NCBI GenBank assembly: GCA_021163705.1
Contig: JAGGTO010000034.1
Span: 1 to 13,167, forward strand
Reading direction: 5' to 3'
DNA length: 13,167 bases
From: Thermoplasmata archaeon
Lineage (GTDB): Archaea > Thermoplasmatota > Thermoplasmata > Thermoplasmatales > Aciduliprofundaceae
The position numbers and the translations under genes were made by a program. Below are positions 6,915-13,010 of this stretch, piece after piece (positions within the stretch are counted from its first letter, which is position 1; every line of letters begins with the position of its first letter). Below the pieces are notes generated by a model. It was not told the origin of the DNA. It did no database searches and saw only the letters and a program-made list of their open reading frames with translations.

Positions 6915-8051
6915 GTTGAGAAGTTTTTCTGTGATCAATACTTCGAATGCTGTTCCATATGGCAAAGCATCTTCATCTATATTGAATCTTGGATTATGAT
7001 GCGGATAGATAATGCCCTTTTCCTCATTCCTTATTCCAAGATACACGAATAATCCTGGAATTATCCTCGCATACTCAGAGAAATCTTCACCTCCCATGGT
7101 CTTCTTTTGCTCCACCACTCTCGTTATTTTTGAGGCTACCTCCTTTCCTATCTGAGCTAGCTCTTCATCATTTACCGTGGCGGAATTCAATTTTTTATAT
7201 ATGAGTTCACCCCTGCATCCAAGAGCTAAGGAATGGTGCTTGACTATCTCCCCTAATCTTCTCTCAATTAAAGAGCGAACCTCCTCTGAAAATGTTCTAA
7301 CTGTACCCTCCATTTCCACATTTTCCGGTATTATATTAAATGCAGTTCCACCACTTATTTTACCCACAGTAACTACCGCACTTTCAAGAGGTGATATGTT
7401 TCTGCTAACTATACTCTGCAAAGATGTAATAAGTGAAGATGCACATAATATGGGATCATTCGTTTGGTGGGGTGAGGCTCCATGTCCACCCTTTCCCCTT
7501 ATAATTATCTTGAAGTGATCCACACTGGCCATAATCGGACCCGGTGAAATAGCTATAACCTTTGAAGGCAATTCTGCCCAGACATGAAGGCCTATAATCT
7601 TATCCACACCTTTCAAGGCACCATCATCTATCATCCTCTTAGCTCCGTTTAATCCTTCCTCTGCAGGTTGGAATAAGAATCGCACATTTCCCTTTAGTTT
7701 CCTCTGAGAAAGGATCTTCGCTGCAACAAGAAGCATGGCGGTATGGGCATCATGACCACAGGCATGCATCTTCCCAGGATATCTGGATTTATAAGGCACA
7801 TCATTTTCCTCCTGGATGGGGAGAGCGTCCATATCCGCCCTCAAAGCGATCGTCACATTTTCACCATTGTCCAGATAGCCCACAACTCCCGTGGTGGCCA
7901 TTCTCTTAGTTTTTATGCCAAGTTCTTTCAAGTATTCTTCCACAATTTTCGATGTTCTTTGCTCCTCAAAACCGAGCTCAGGATGCATATGAAAATCTCT
8001 TCGAAGTCTCACTATCTCCTCCTTATATTTTAAAAACTCATCCATACTCAT
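6909..8051 (-). CDS. M20D family metallo-amidohydrolase (amidase/carboxypeptidase/aminoacylase)
   Basis: A cytoplasmic 380-residue enzyme that cleaves N-acyl or conjugated amino acids or short peptides, using two metal ions. Motifs in order: HMHPELGFEE (21-30), RADMDALPIQE (71-81), MHACGHDAHT (95-104), QPAEEG (128-133), GLHVWAELP (154-162), the dimerisation lid with GGHGASPH (188-195), GGEDFSEY (320-327) and YPHHNPRFNIDE (349-360). By analogy with plant IAA-amino-acid hydrolases, the metal ligands are C98, H100, E132, H156 and H351 or H352. The Cys in ACGHDAH marks subfamily D. All key residues are present, so it should be active; the acyl group and amino acid cannot be predicted. The ATG at 8051 is 15 bases after the upstream DUF364 stop with no visible ribosome site; the ATG at 8045 is an alternative. 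It is co-transcribed with the DUF364 gene. Confidence 0.93.
   Translation of the reverse strand: MSMDEFLKYKEEIVRLRRDFHMHPELGFEEQRTSKIVEEYLKELGIKTKRMATTGVVGYLDNGENVTIALRADMDALPIQEENDVPYKSRYPGKMHACGHDAHTAMLLVAAKILSQRKLKGNVRFLFQPAEEGLNGAKRMIDDGALKGVDKIIGLHVWAELPSKVIAISPGPIMASVDHFKIIIRGKGGHGASPHQTNDPILCASSLITSLQSIVSRNISPLESAVVTVGKISGGTAFNIIPENVEMEGTVRTFSEEVRSLIERRLGEIVKHHSLALGCRGELIYKKLNSATVNDEELAQIGKEVASKITRVVEQKKTMGGEDFSEYARIIPGLFVYLGIRNEEKGIIYPHHNPRFNIDEDALPYGTAFEVLITEKLLNS
6924..6928 (+). terminator. Possible T5 terminator for the duplicated regulator
   Basis: A run of five T residues lies 10 bases after the regulator's stop, inside the antisense strand of the M20 gene. Short T-runs suffice for archaeal termination, but five is the lower limit. 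Confidence 0.35.
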
Positions 8052-8066
8052 AATTCTGATAATTTT

Positions 8067-8831
8067 CTATCTGTATTTACCTTTTACGATGTATTCCCTG
8101 GCATAGGGCGAGAAATCCCATCTTCCCCCACCGAGTTTTATTATCTCTCTAACCCTTTCCAAATCATCTATTTTTAGAGATGCTATATGAGTAAATTGAT
8201 TTAGCAGGATGGAGGGATAAACAGCGGCTGTGGGACCCACAAGGATCCGAATTTTGGCATTTCTTCCAAGGGAAATCACATTATCAATGGTATCGTTTAT
8301 CATTGATGTGCCGGTAACTATAAGAACATCCGCTTCAGGAATAATGCGAGGTGCCATACAGTCTGGAAGTGCTTTGTATCTGAATCTTGGATTTCTCTCC
8401 AAAACCTCCACTTTAAATCCTTTTTCCTCCAGCTTTTTCACCAGAGGAACCATATTGCCTACAACCACTATTCTCTCTCCTTTAGATAACCTGGCCACAT
8501 CCTCCACTATATTTCCATCATAGAGCTCAAAATTTCTATAATATCCCATGTTCCACAGGAGATACTGGGAGATTGCATTGAGAAATGCGATTCCCAAGGA
8601 TCTCTCAAATATGTTTAGGGAAGATAGCATGGAGGTAAGAATATCAAAGGATGGAACCCTTGAATAACCTCTCGTCATATCCTCCATAGGAAAATATGAG
8701 GTCCCCATTGCTCTACCTTTACTGCCTTTAACTATAACATACGCATACTTTGCTCCTATTGCATAGTCCTCCACCTCTAAGTCCTGTGGTGCTAGGGCTA
8801 ACACTTCAGAAGAGAGCTCATCCAGAAGCAT
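8067..8831 (-). CDS. DUF4213/DUF364 protein, putative heavy-metal-chelation family
   Basis: A soluble 254-residue protein with the two-part layout of the DUF4213/DUF364 family. The N-terminal part (about 5-95) is enolase-N-like; the C-terminal part (about 105-240) is a Rossmann-like domain. Family hallmarks: VVVGNMVPLVKKLEEKG (122-138), VEVLERNPR (141-149), ADVLIVTGTSMINDTID (167-183) and VGPTAAVYPSILL (198-210). The label 'heavy-metal chelation' comes from structural similarity and siderophore-like chemistry in the family; no catalytic role is established here. The only cysteine, C158 in PDCMAP, may be a ligand. The ATG at 8831 has no ribosome site, but a TATA-like GTTAATTATT (8860-8851) lies about 25 bases upstream, so the message may be leaderless. 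It is first in a two-gene unit with the M20D hydrolase and divergent from the RDD gene. Confidence 0.85.
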   Translation of the reverse strand: MLLDELSSEVLALAPQDLEVEDYAIGAKYAYVIVKGSKGRAMGTSYFPMEDMTRGYSRVPSFDILTSMLSSLNIFERSLGIAFLNAISQYLLWNMGYYRNFELYDGNIVEDVARLSKGERIVVVGNMVPLVKKLEEKGFKVEVLERNPRFRYKALPDCMAPRIIPEADVLIVTGTSMINDTIDNVISLGRNAKIRILVGPTAAVYPSILLNQFTHIASLKIDDLERVREIIKLGGGRWDFSPYAREYIVKGKYR

Positions 8832-8850
8832 AGGGAGGAATAGGAGTGGG

Positions 8851-8886
8851 AATAATTAACTTTCGCTTGAGGGAAAAATATTATTT
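8851..8886. promoter_or_regulatory. Divergent TATA boxes of the DUF364 and RDD genes
   Basis: Minus: GTTAATTATT (8860-8851), centre 24-25 bases from the ATG at 8831. Plus: AAATATTATT (8876-8885), centre about 28 bases from the ATG at 8909. Both gene starts lack ribosome binding sites, which fits leaderless transcripts. The two boxes sit almost back to back. Confidence 0.45.
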
Positions 8887-8908
8887 GCATAATTGCATTA
8901 TTCTTTCT

Positions 8909-9397
8909 ATGCAGACAGGCTTTGACATCATGGAGTATGATTCTTCCCTGAGGAAACTCTGGGCAAAGAGACTTGCCTCAGATTTTATCGATTATATGAT
9001 AACTCTACTTCTCTCCTGTTTGATAGGCCCATATCTCCCATTTCTCCATCTGAATTTTATCCTTACTGTTTTTGCACTGCAGGGAGTAATATGGTTCATC
9101 TACTCTGTAATATTTGATACTCTGTGGGGCAAAACACCTGGAAAATTTGCCCTTAGAATAAAGGCGGTTTCCTTCATAGGAGATCTGAATGTTTTGCAAT
9201 CCATAGCTCGAAATCTCACGAAGCTCAATATAATAATTTTTTTGGGGGATATAATTGCAGGATTGAGCACTGAGGGGGATCCCAGACAAAGATTAAGTGA
9301 GAGACTTGTGGATAGCTTAGTAATTGCAGAAATTAAGGAAGAAAGAAAAATAAAAGCCTTTAAAATTGAAGAAAAGGAAGAGCTGGAATTGCCCTAG
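8909..9397 (+). CDS. RDD family integral membrane protein
   Basis: A 162-residue membrane protein of the RDD family, whose members have proposed roles in ion transport or as membrane helpers; the function here is unknown. The family signature is visible: R21 and D28 in KRLASDFIDYM, two hydrophobic helices (about 28-46 and 50-70), the TPGK loop with FALRIKAV (76-86), a third helix (about 106-120) and the closing RQRLSERLVDSLVI (126-139). A charged tail rich in Lys and Glu follows. I chose the ATG at 8909 from its TATA spacing. The ATG at 8930 (155 residues) is equally possible on homology; an ATG at 8846 would put the TATA box inside the gene. Its stop shares CTAG (9394-9397) with the stop of the convergent ArsR-like gene. 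Confidence 0.8.
   Translation: MQTGFDIMEYDSSLRKLWAKRLASDFIDYMITLLLSCLIGPYLPFLHLNFILTVFALQGVIWFIYSVIFDTLWGKTPGKFALRIKAVSFIGDLNVLQSIARNLTKLNIIIFLGDIIAGLSTEGDPRQRLSERLVDSLVIAEIKEERKIKAFKIEEKEELELP
9346..9350 (-). terminator. Possible T5 terminator for the hsp20-regulator operon
   Basis: The minus strand has five T residues (9350-9346), flanked by more T-rich sequence, about 45 bases after the regulator's stop and inside the RDD gene's 3' end. It is a weak candidate supported by position only. Confidence 0.3.
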
Positions 9398-9846
9398 CCT
9401 TCCATAAGCTCTCTTAGTATTCTCTCCTTCATCTTTATCAATCTCAGTCTCCTTCTCTCCAGTTCTCTTATCTCATTTTCTATCTTTGTTAGTGCTTCTC
9501 CAAAATCCTCCTCTATCGTCTCTTTTTTATCATCCTCCTCGTCCCTGAGATCTATGGGATACCTTCTTATCTCAAATAAACCCGGGGCAAAGTCTATCAC
9601 TATGCTAAATCCCTTGCTGAGCTCATAGAGTTTTCTTGGGGGCCCCATATCACTTTTCTCCATGCCAGCCCTTCTTATGATATTGTATCTCTCCAGCACC
9701 TCGAGATGCTTGAGGATGGCCTGCTGTGATACCCTTAATTCTTTTGCAAGCTGAAGAGCATACTGCCTACCCTCTGCCAGTCTCTTGAGTATTTCCCTTC
9801 TTGTCTGATTTTCGATGGCTGCAAGTATTGCATCTATCTCGTTCAT
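9394..9846 (-). CDS. ArsR-like winged-helix regulator, probable heat-shock repressor
   Basis: A 150-residue DNA-binding protein. ENQTRREILKRLAEG (12-26) opens an ArsR-type winged helix; the recognition helix lies in VSQQAILKHLEVLE (39-52) and the wing in the GMEKSDMGPPRKLYELS stretch (61-77). The C-terminal third (110-148) is highly charged and should form a coiled coil for dimerisation. Gene order and build resemble the archaeal heat-shock regulators Phr (Pyrococcus) and HSR1 (Archaeoglobus); HSR1 is likewise encoded with hsp20. It follows hsp20 with only 2 bases between stop and ATG, so the two are translated from one message. A GTG at 9852, overlapping the hsp20 stop, is the alternative start. 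No metal-binding Cys motif is present, so it is not a metal sensor of the classical ArsR kind. Family firm; heat-shock role inferred. Confidence 0.85.
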   Translation of the reverse strand: MNEIDAILAAIENQTRREILKRLAEGRQYALQLAKELRVSQQAILKHLEVLERYNIIRRAGMEKSDMGPPRKLYELSKGFSIVIDFAPGLFEIRRYPIDLRDEEDDKKETIEEDFGEALTKIENEIRELERRRLRLIKMKERILRELMEG

Positions 9847-9848
9847 TT

Positions 9849-10409
9849 TCACTCAATCTTTATCTTCTTTCCTTTTTTCTTCCTTGGTTCTGCCCTCTCA
9901 AATACCACATCGAGTATTCCATTCTTATATGTAGCCTTCACACTCTCTGGCTTAACCTTGCACGGAAGCTGTATCTCCTTGTAATATTTTCTCTCAGGAG
10001 TATCCACCTTGAGGGTGAGAACATCTTCCTCCTCATTGAGATCTAGATCTATGTCCTCCTTGTTTACCCCTGGCAGCTCAACGGTTATGCTCACCGTCTT
10101 ATCGCCTTCCATTACATCCACCAGAGGCTCTCTGTAATCTTCGAGATCCTCCTCCTTTATTCCGAATCTCTTGGGCACATTACCAAACTGCTGTATCTGT
10201 GGCTTACCATCCGGACCTATCTTCATGCTGAACCCATATACATATGGCCCCTTTATCTCCCCACTCTGAAATTCCTTCATTATTCTGTTCATCCACTCCT
10301 CCATTCTCCGGAACTCCCTCTCGATATCGAAATCAAAGAAATCATCGAAGAAGCTCCTTCTCCAGTCATCATCCTCGTCTTCATCCCTTCTCTTCTTCTT
10401 CCATACCAT
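9849..10409 (-). CDS. hsp20: Hsp20/alpha-crystallin small heat-shock protein
   Basis: A 186-residue ATP-independent chaperone that holds unfolding proteins as a large oligomer. The N-terminal arm (1-60) begins with a charged Lys/Asp block and then an amphipathic, Phe-rich helix. The alpha-crystallin domain spans about 95-172, with VELPGVNKEDIDL (110-122) and the hallmark ATYKNGILDVVF (159-170). The C-terminal IXI motif, which docks neighbouring subunits, is IKI (183-185) just before the final Glu. I chose the ATG at 10409 because GGAGG (10422-10418) is 8 bases upstream; the GTG at 10418 and ATG at 10415 are too close to it. It is the first gene of an operon with the ArsR-like regulator, under a promoter with two dyad repeats. 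The arm is somewhat long for an archaeal Hsp20, otherwise typical. Confidence 0.95.
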   Translation of the reverse strand: MVWKKKRRDEDEDDDWRRSFFDDFFDFDIEREFRRMEEWMNRIMKEFQSGEIKGPYVYGFSMKIGPDGKPQIQQFGNVPKRFGIKEEDLEDYREPLVDVMEGDKTVSITVELPGVNKEDIDLDLNEEEDVLTLKVDTPERKYYKEIQLPCKVKPESVKATYKNGILDVVFERAEPRKKKGKKIKIE

Positions 10410-10417
10410 GGCCATCA

Positions 10418-10480
10418 CCTCCAGTTATTAACCTTTAGTTGTCAACCTCTCTTATAAGATCCAACTATTTAAATTTTTCG
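10418..10480 (-). promoter_or_regulatory. hsp20 operon promoter and ribosome binding site
   Basis: On the minus strand CGAAAAAT (BRE) runs into TTTAAATA (10473-10466), so transcription should start near 10443. The leader would then be about 33 bases and carry GGAGGTG (10422-10416). An additional 8-bp palindrome CTTATAAG (10451-10458) lies between TATA box and start. Confidence 0.7.
10424..10446 (-). promoter_or_regulatory. Paired 9-bp dyads, probable operator of the heat-shock regulator
   Basis: Two perfect-arm dyads lie in tandem on the minus strand: GTTGACAAC (10446-10438) and GTTAATAAC (10432-10424), separated by TAAAG. They span from the expected transcription start to just before the ribosome site, so a bound protein would block initiation or early elongation. 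The middle AAC-N5-GTT resembles the CTAAC-N5-GTTAG site I recall for Archaeoglobus HSR1. The dyads are seen directly; the protein that binds them is inferred. Confidence 0.6.
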
Positions 10481-10581
10481 GATAAATTTTATATGGAAAA
10501 TTTTAATTGAGAGTTGTGGGTGCATCCCATCCCTTCTGACCTTCTCTCTATTTTTTTGTTATCATTGCACAGGGGTGCAAA

Positions 10582-10590
10582 TTATATATA
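10582..10590 (+). promoter_or_regulatory. TATA box of the DUF401 gene
   Basis: TTATATATA centred at 10586 lies 27 bases before the ATG at 10613, with no ribosome site between: a leaderless start. It is about 115 bases from the hsp20 TATA box; I see nothing coding in the 203 bases between hsp20 and this gene. Confidence 0.6.
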
Positions 10591-10612
10591 CATCCATATC
10601 ATACCCACTTCA

Positions 10613-11824
10613 ATGGGAGTTATTACTGGCTTCCTTATGATCCTTGCGGCCATATTCATAATAATAATCCTGCCCAAATTCAAAGTAAACATAGCCATTG
10701 CCATTCTTGTAGGAGGCCTGTTTCTCATATTCACCCTTGGTGCAAATTTAGAAAAAGTTCTCCATGAGCTTCTCAAATGGGAGTTCTGGCGCATAATATT
10801 GATAGTTTTCCTCTCTCTTCTCATAGTGGCCCTGATGGAGAAGATAGGGTATCTTAAGATGATGGTGGACTCTGTGAAAAATCTGGCACCATCCATGGGA
10901 GCATCAATGGTATCCATTTCTGCCTTTATTGGTCTTTTGCCCATGCCAGGTGGTGCATATGTCTCCGCGAGACTTGTAGACCCTATAGCAAAGGAACTTA
11001 ATCTAAATCCAATTGAGGCAACCTCTTTGAATTACTGGTTCAGGCATTTATGGGAATACTGGTGGCCCCTTTATACAGGTGTTATTGTGGCTGCAGATAT
11101 ATTCAATGTCTCCATCCCTGATTTTGTTATCCATATGATGTTTCTCACTCTTTTAGCTGTGATTGGAGGATACATCTTCATCTATCGTCCGGTGATGCTT
11201 AAGAAAAATAGAAAGGTGGAAAATAGAGAAAAGAAAAAATCTTCAGAATTCAGCAAGCTTCTATACTCTTCCTGGCCAATTCTGGTGGTGATGATAGCAA
11301 CCCTTGGATTTCGAATAGATCTCTTCTACTCCCTTCTGGGTGTGGATATTCTTCTCATAATCCTCCTCCTTGGAAAGAAGAAATATGAGGATGTGAAATA
11401 TGGATTTAAATTTGCACTTAGACCTACATTTTTGGGGGTTACATTCGCCGCATTGTTTATGAAAATTGCAGTTTTGCAGACAAATTCAATGTATTACACA
11501 TATGAGTTCTTCAACATGTTTGGGGTTCCACCCTTTGTCGTGATAATTTTGCTTCCCTATCTTGCAGGGTTCATGACTGGAGTTACGGTAGCCTATGTTG
11601 CCGCCACATTTCCCCTGCTCCTTGCATATCCCATGACCTTTCCTGCCATAGCGTTGGCCTATGCCTCAGGGTATGGAGGACATCTAACATCTCCCGTGCA
11701 TCTCTGCCTGGTGCTCTCAGCGCAACATTTCAAGGCTGATATTTACAAGGTAATAAGGAGAGTTAGTCCAGCCGTGGCATTTGTTATGGGAGTTACACTC
11801 CTTCTTTACTTTATTTTTACCTGA
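10613..11824 (+). CDS. DUF401 family membrane protein (GntP/IT-like permease)
   Basis: A 403-residue polytopic membrane protein with about ten hydrophobic helices. It fits DUF401, a family related to the GntP/ion-transporter clan of secondary carriers for organic anions; the substrate is unknown. Two similar halves are suggested by re-entrant-loop-like motifs: GLLPMPGGAYVSARLVDP (107-124) in the first, FMTGVTVAYVAATFPLL (320-336) and GGHLTSPVHLCLVLSAQHF (355-373) in the second. An aromatic segment, NYWFRHLWEYWWPLY (140-154), is also prominent. A basic cytoplasmic loop (195-212) divides the halves. The ATG at 10613 is chosen from the TATA spacing; a longer frame from 10514 would add 33 residues without a good start. 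No binding-protein or ATPase gene is adjacent, which agrees with a single-component carrier. Family likely, direction of transport unknown. Confidence 0.8.
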   Translation: MGVITGFLMILAAIFIIIILPKFKVNIAIAILVGGLFLIFTLGANLEKVLHELLKWEFWRIILIVFLSLLIVALMEKIGYLKMMVDSVKNLAPSMGASMVSISAFIGLLPMPGGAYVSARLVDPIAKELNLNPIEATSLNYWFRHLWEYWWPLYTGVIVAADIFNVSIPDFVIHMMFLTLLAVIGGYIFIYRPVMLKKNRKVENREKKKSSEFSKLLYSSWPILVVMIATLGFRIDLFYSLLGVDILLIILLLGKKKYEDVKYGFKFALRPTFLGVTFAALFMKIAVLQTNSMYYTYEFFNMFGVPPFVVIILLPYLAGFMTGVTVAYVAATFPLLLAYPMTFPAIALAYASGYGGHLTSPVHLCLVLSAQHFKADIYKVIRRVSPAVAFVMGVTLLLYFIFT

Positions 11825-11831
11825 AATTTTT
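11814..11831 (+). terminator. Paired T5 tracts at the DUF401 stop codon
   Basis: Two runs of five T (11814-11818 and 11827-11831) flank the stop codon at 11822-11824. Together they could end the DUF401 transcript before the ferritin-VIT1 promoter. Confidence 0.4.
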
Positions 11832-11865
11832 ACAGGGTTTAGGAAAGAGGAGATATGAATGTAAG

Positions 11866-11896
11866 AAAATTTTTATGGTGATGAGTGATTATCACT
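11866..11896 (+). promoter_or_regulatory. Ferritin-VIT1 promoter with a 13-bp dyad operator
   Basis: A TATA-like AAATTTTTAT (11867-11876) has its centre about 26 bases before the ATG at 11897, so the start of transcription and translation coincide. Filling the gap is AGTGATTATCACT (11884-11896), a perfect inverted repeat with one central base. A repressor there would block polymerase loading. The dyad is seen directly; the regulator (for example a DtxR-type iron repressor) is inferred. Confidence 0.5.
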
Positions 11897-12976
11897 ATGA
11901 TGAGTTCTCCTGCTGTGAAATTCTACATCAGCGAATCCAAAGATGCCCAGATTTACGAATATCTGGCCTCCATAGAGAGAAATGAAGAGATGAGTAAAAA
12001 ATTAAGAGGCCTTGCAAATATTGAAAGGAGACATGCTGAATTCTGGAGAAGTTATCTACAAAGGAGGGGGATCAAAGTAAGAGATGTGAAAATTGGTGTG
12101 TGGAAGAAGTTCATAATAAAGTTTCTCAGGAAAATCCTGGGATTATCATTTCTTGTATCTCTTTTTGAGATGGGAGAATCCTCCGCCATATACACCTACT
12201 ATGATTTCTACGAAGGTGGGGAGCTGAATGAAGAAGAAAAGAAAATGCTATCTCTTATAATCCTAGATGAGCTTGAGCATGAAAAGATTTTCTACAAGGA
12301 GAAAAAGGTGCTTCATGTTGAGAATATTAGAGATATGGTCCTTGGAATGAATGATGGATTAGTCGAAATTCTGGGTGCCGTAACGGGGCTCTCTGCAGTT
12401 TATACACACCGTCCACTTCTTGTTGGATTAAGTGGTCTAATTGTTGGAGTTGCAGGAGCCTTATCCATGGGAATAGGTACCTATGTATCCGTGCGCTCCC
12501 AGAGGCAGGTGAATGAAGGAATAAGAAGAAAATTGAAAATAATATTTTCAGTCTCGAGAAAAAGAGCTGAGGAGGAGATAAAAGAGAGGCTTATAGATCT
12601 AGGTATCCCCGAAGATATGGCTGAGGAATCATCCAAGAAAATTGCGGAGAATAAGAACGCTATAAACTCCCTTATTCCTGAGGAGGAGAGCAATGAGAGG
12701 AGAGCAGCCATATACACGGGCATAGCTTATATAATAGGGGTGTTTTTTCCTGTCATTCCTTATTTTCTTGCACCCACAACATACATCGCTTTGCCATTTT
12801 CCATAATTCTAGCTGGAGCTACTCTAGCCGTGGTGTCAACCATAATTTCGATCATGTCAGGTATTTCTGCAGGTAAGAAGGTTGCGGAGATGCTAATTCT
12901 CGGACTTGGTGCTGCAGCCCTTTCCTACATCTTCGGAAGCCTGATGAACCTATTTTTTGGAGAGGCATTCATCTGA
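11897..12976 (+). CDS. Ferritin-like/VIT1 fusion, membrane iron (or manganese) transporter
   Basis: A 359-residue fusion. The N-terminal part (about 8-135) is a rubrerythrin/ferritin-like four-helix domain with likely di-iron ligands E27, E43xxH46, E94 and E125xxH128. The C-terminal part (about 145-359) is a VIT1/CCC1 transporter: MVLGMNDGLVEILGAVTG (147-164) with the conserved Asp (D153), MGIGTYVSVRSQRQV (191-205), a cytoplasmic helical metal-binding-like segment (about 205-265) and three further TM helices (about 272-292, 295-318, 334-355). This is the layout of bacterial MbfA, which exports iron and protects against peroxide; VIT1/CCC1 relatives move iron or manganese into vacuoles. Here export or detoxification of Fe(II) is the likely role. 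I chose the ATG at 11897 by TATA spacing; the GTG at 11885 and ATG at 11900 are alternatives. A dyad overlaps the promoter. Confidence 0.88.
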   Translation: MMSSPAVKFYISESKDAQIYEYLASIERNEEMSKKLRGLANIERRHAEFWRSYLQRRGIKVRDVKIGVWKKFIIKFLRKILGLSFLVSLFEMGESSAIYTYYDFYEGGELNEEEKKMLSLIILDELEHEKIFYKEKKVLHVENIRDMVLGMNDGLVEILGAVTGLSAVYTHRPLLVGLSGLIVGVAGALSMGIGTYVSVRSQRQVNEGIRRKLKIIFSVSRKRAEEEIKERLIDLGIPEDMAEESSKKIAENKNAINSLIPEEESNERRAAIYTGIAYIIGVFFPVIPYFLAPTTYIALPFSIILAGATLAVVSTIISIMSGISAGKKVAEMLILGLGAAALSYIFGSLMNLFFGEAFI

Positions 12977-12983
12977 GAAAAGA

Positions 12984-12998
12984 TATTAAAGGAGGAGC
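12984..12998 (+). promoter_or_regulatory. TATA-like box and ribosome-site-like sequence before the HAD gene
   Basis: TATTAAA (12984-12990) is centred 24 bases before the ATG at 13011, allowing a leaderless start. GGAGGAG (12991-12997) follows it 13 bases from that ATG, rather far; a closer ATG at 13001 opens only an 8-codon frame. The gene is either leaderless or read through from the ferritin-VIT1 gene 34 bases upstream. Confidence 0.4.
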
Positions 12999-13010
12999 TT
13001 ATGACCTTCT

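Noticed and set aside
7177..7518. Plus-strand open frame of 113 codons within the M20D gene
   Set aside because: Antisense to catalytic motifs of the M20D hydrolase; a shadow frame.
10514..10612. Longer N-terminus for the DUF401 protein
   Set aside because: It would begin at TTG, lacks a ribosome site, and would place the best TATA box inside the gene; the added residues do not look like the family's start.
11855..11881. Eight-codon upstream frame after AGAGGAG, before the ferritin-VIT1 gene
   Set aside because: The ribosome-site-like sequence is only 2 bases from the ATG and the gene appears to be transcribed from a start further downstream.
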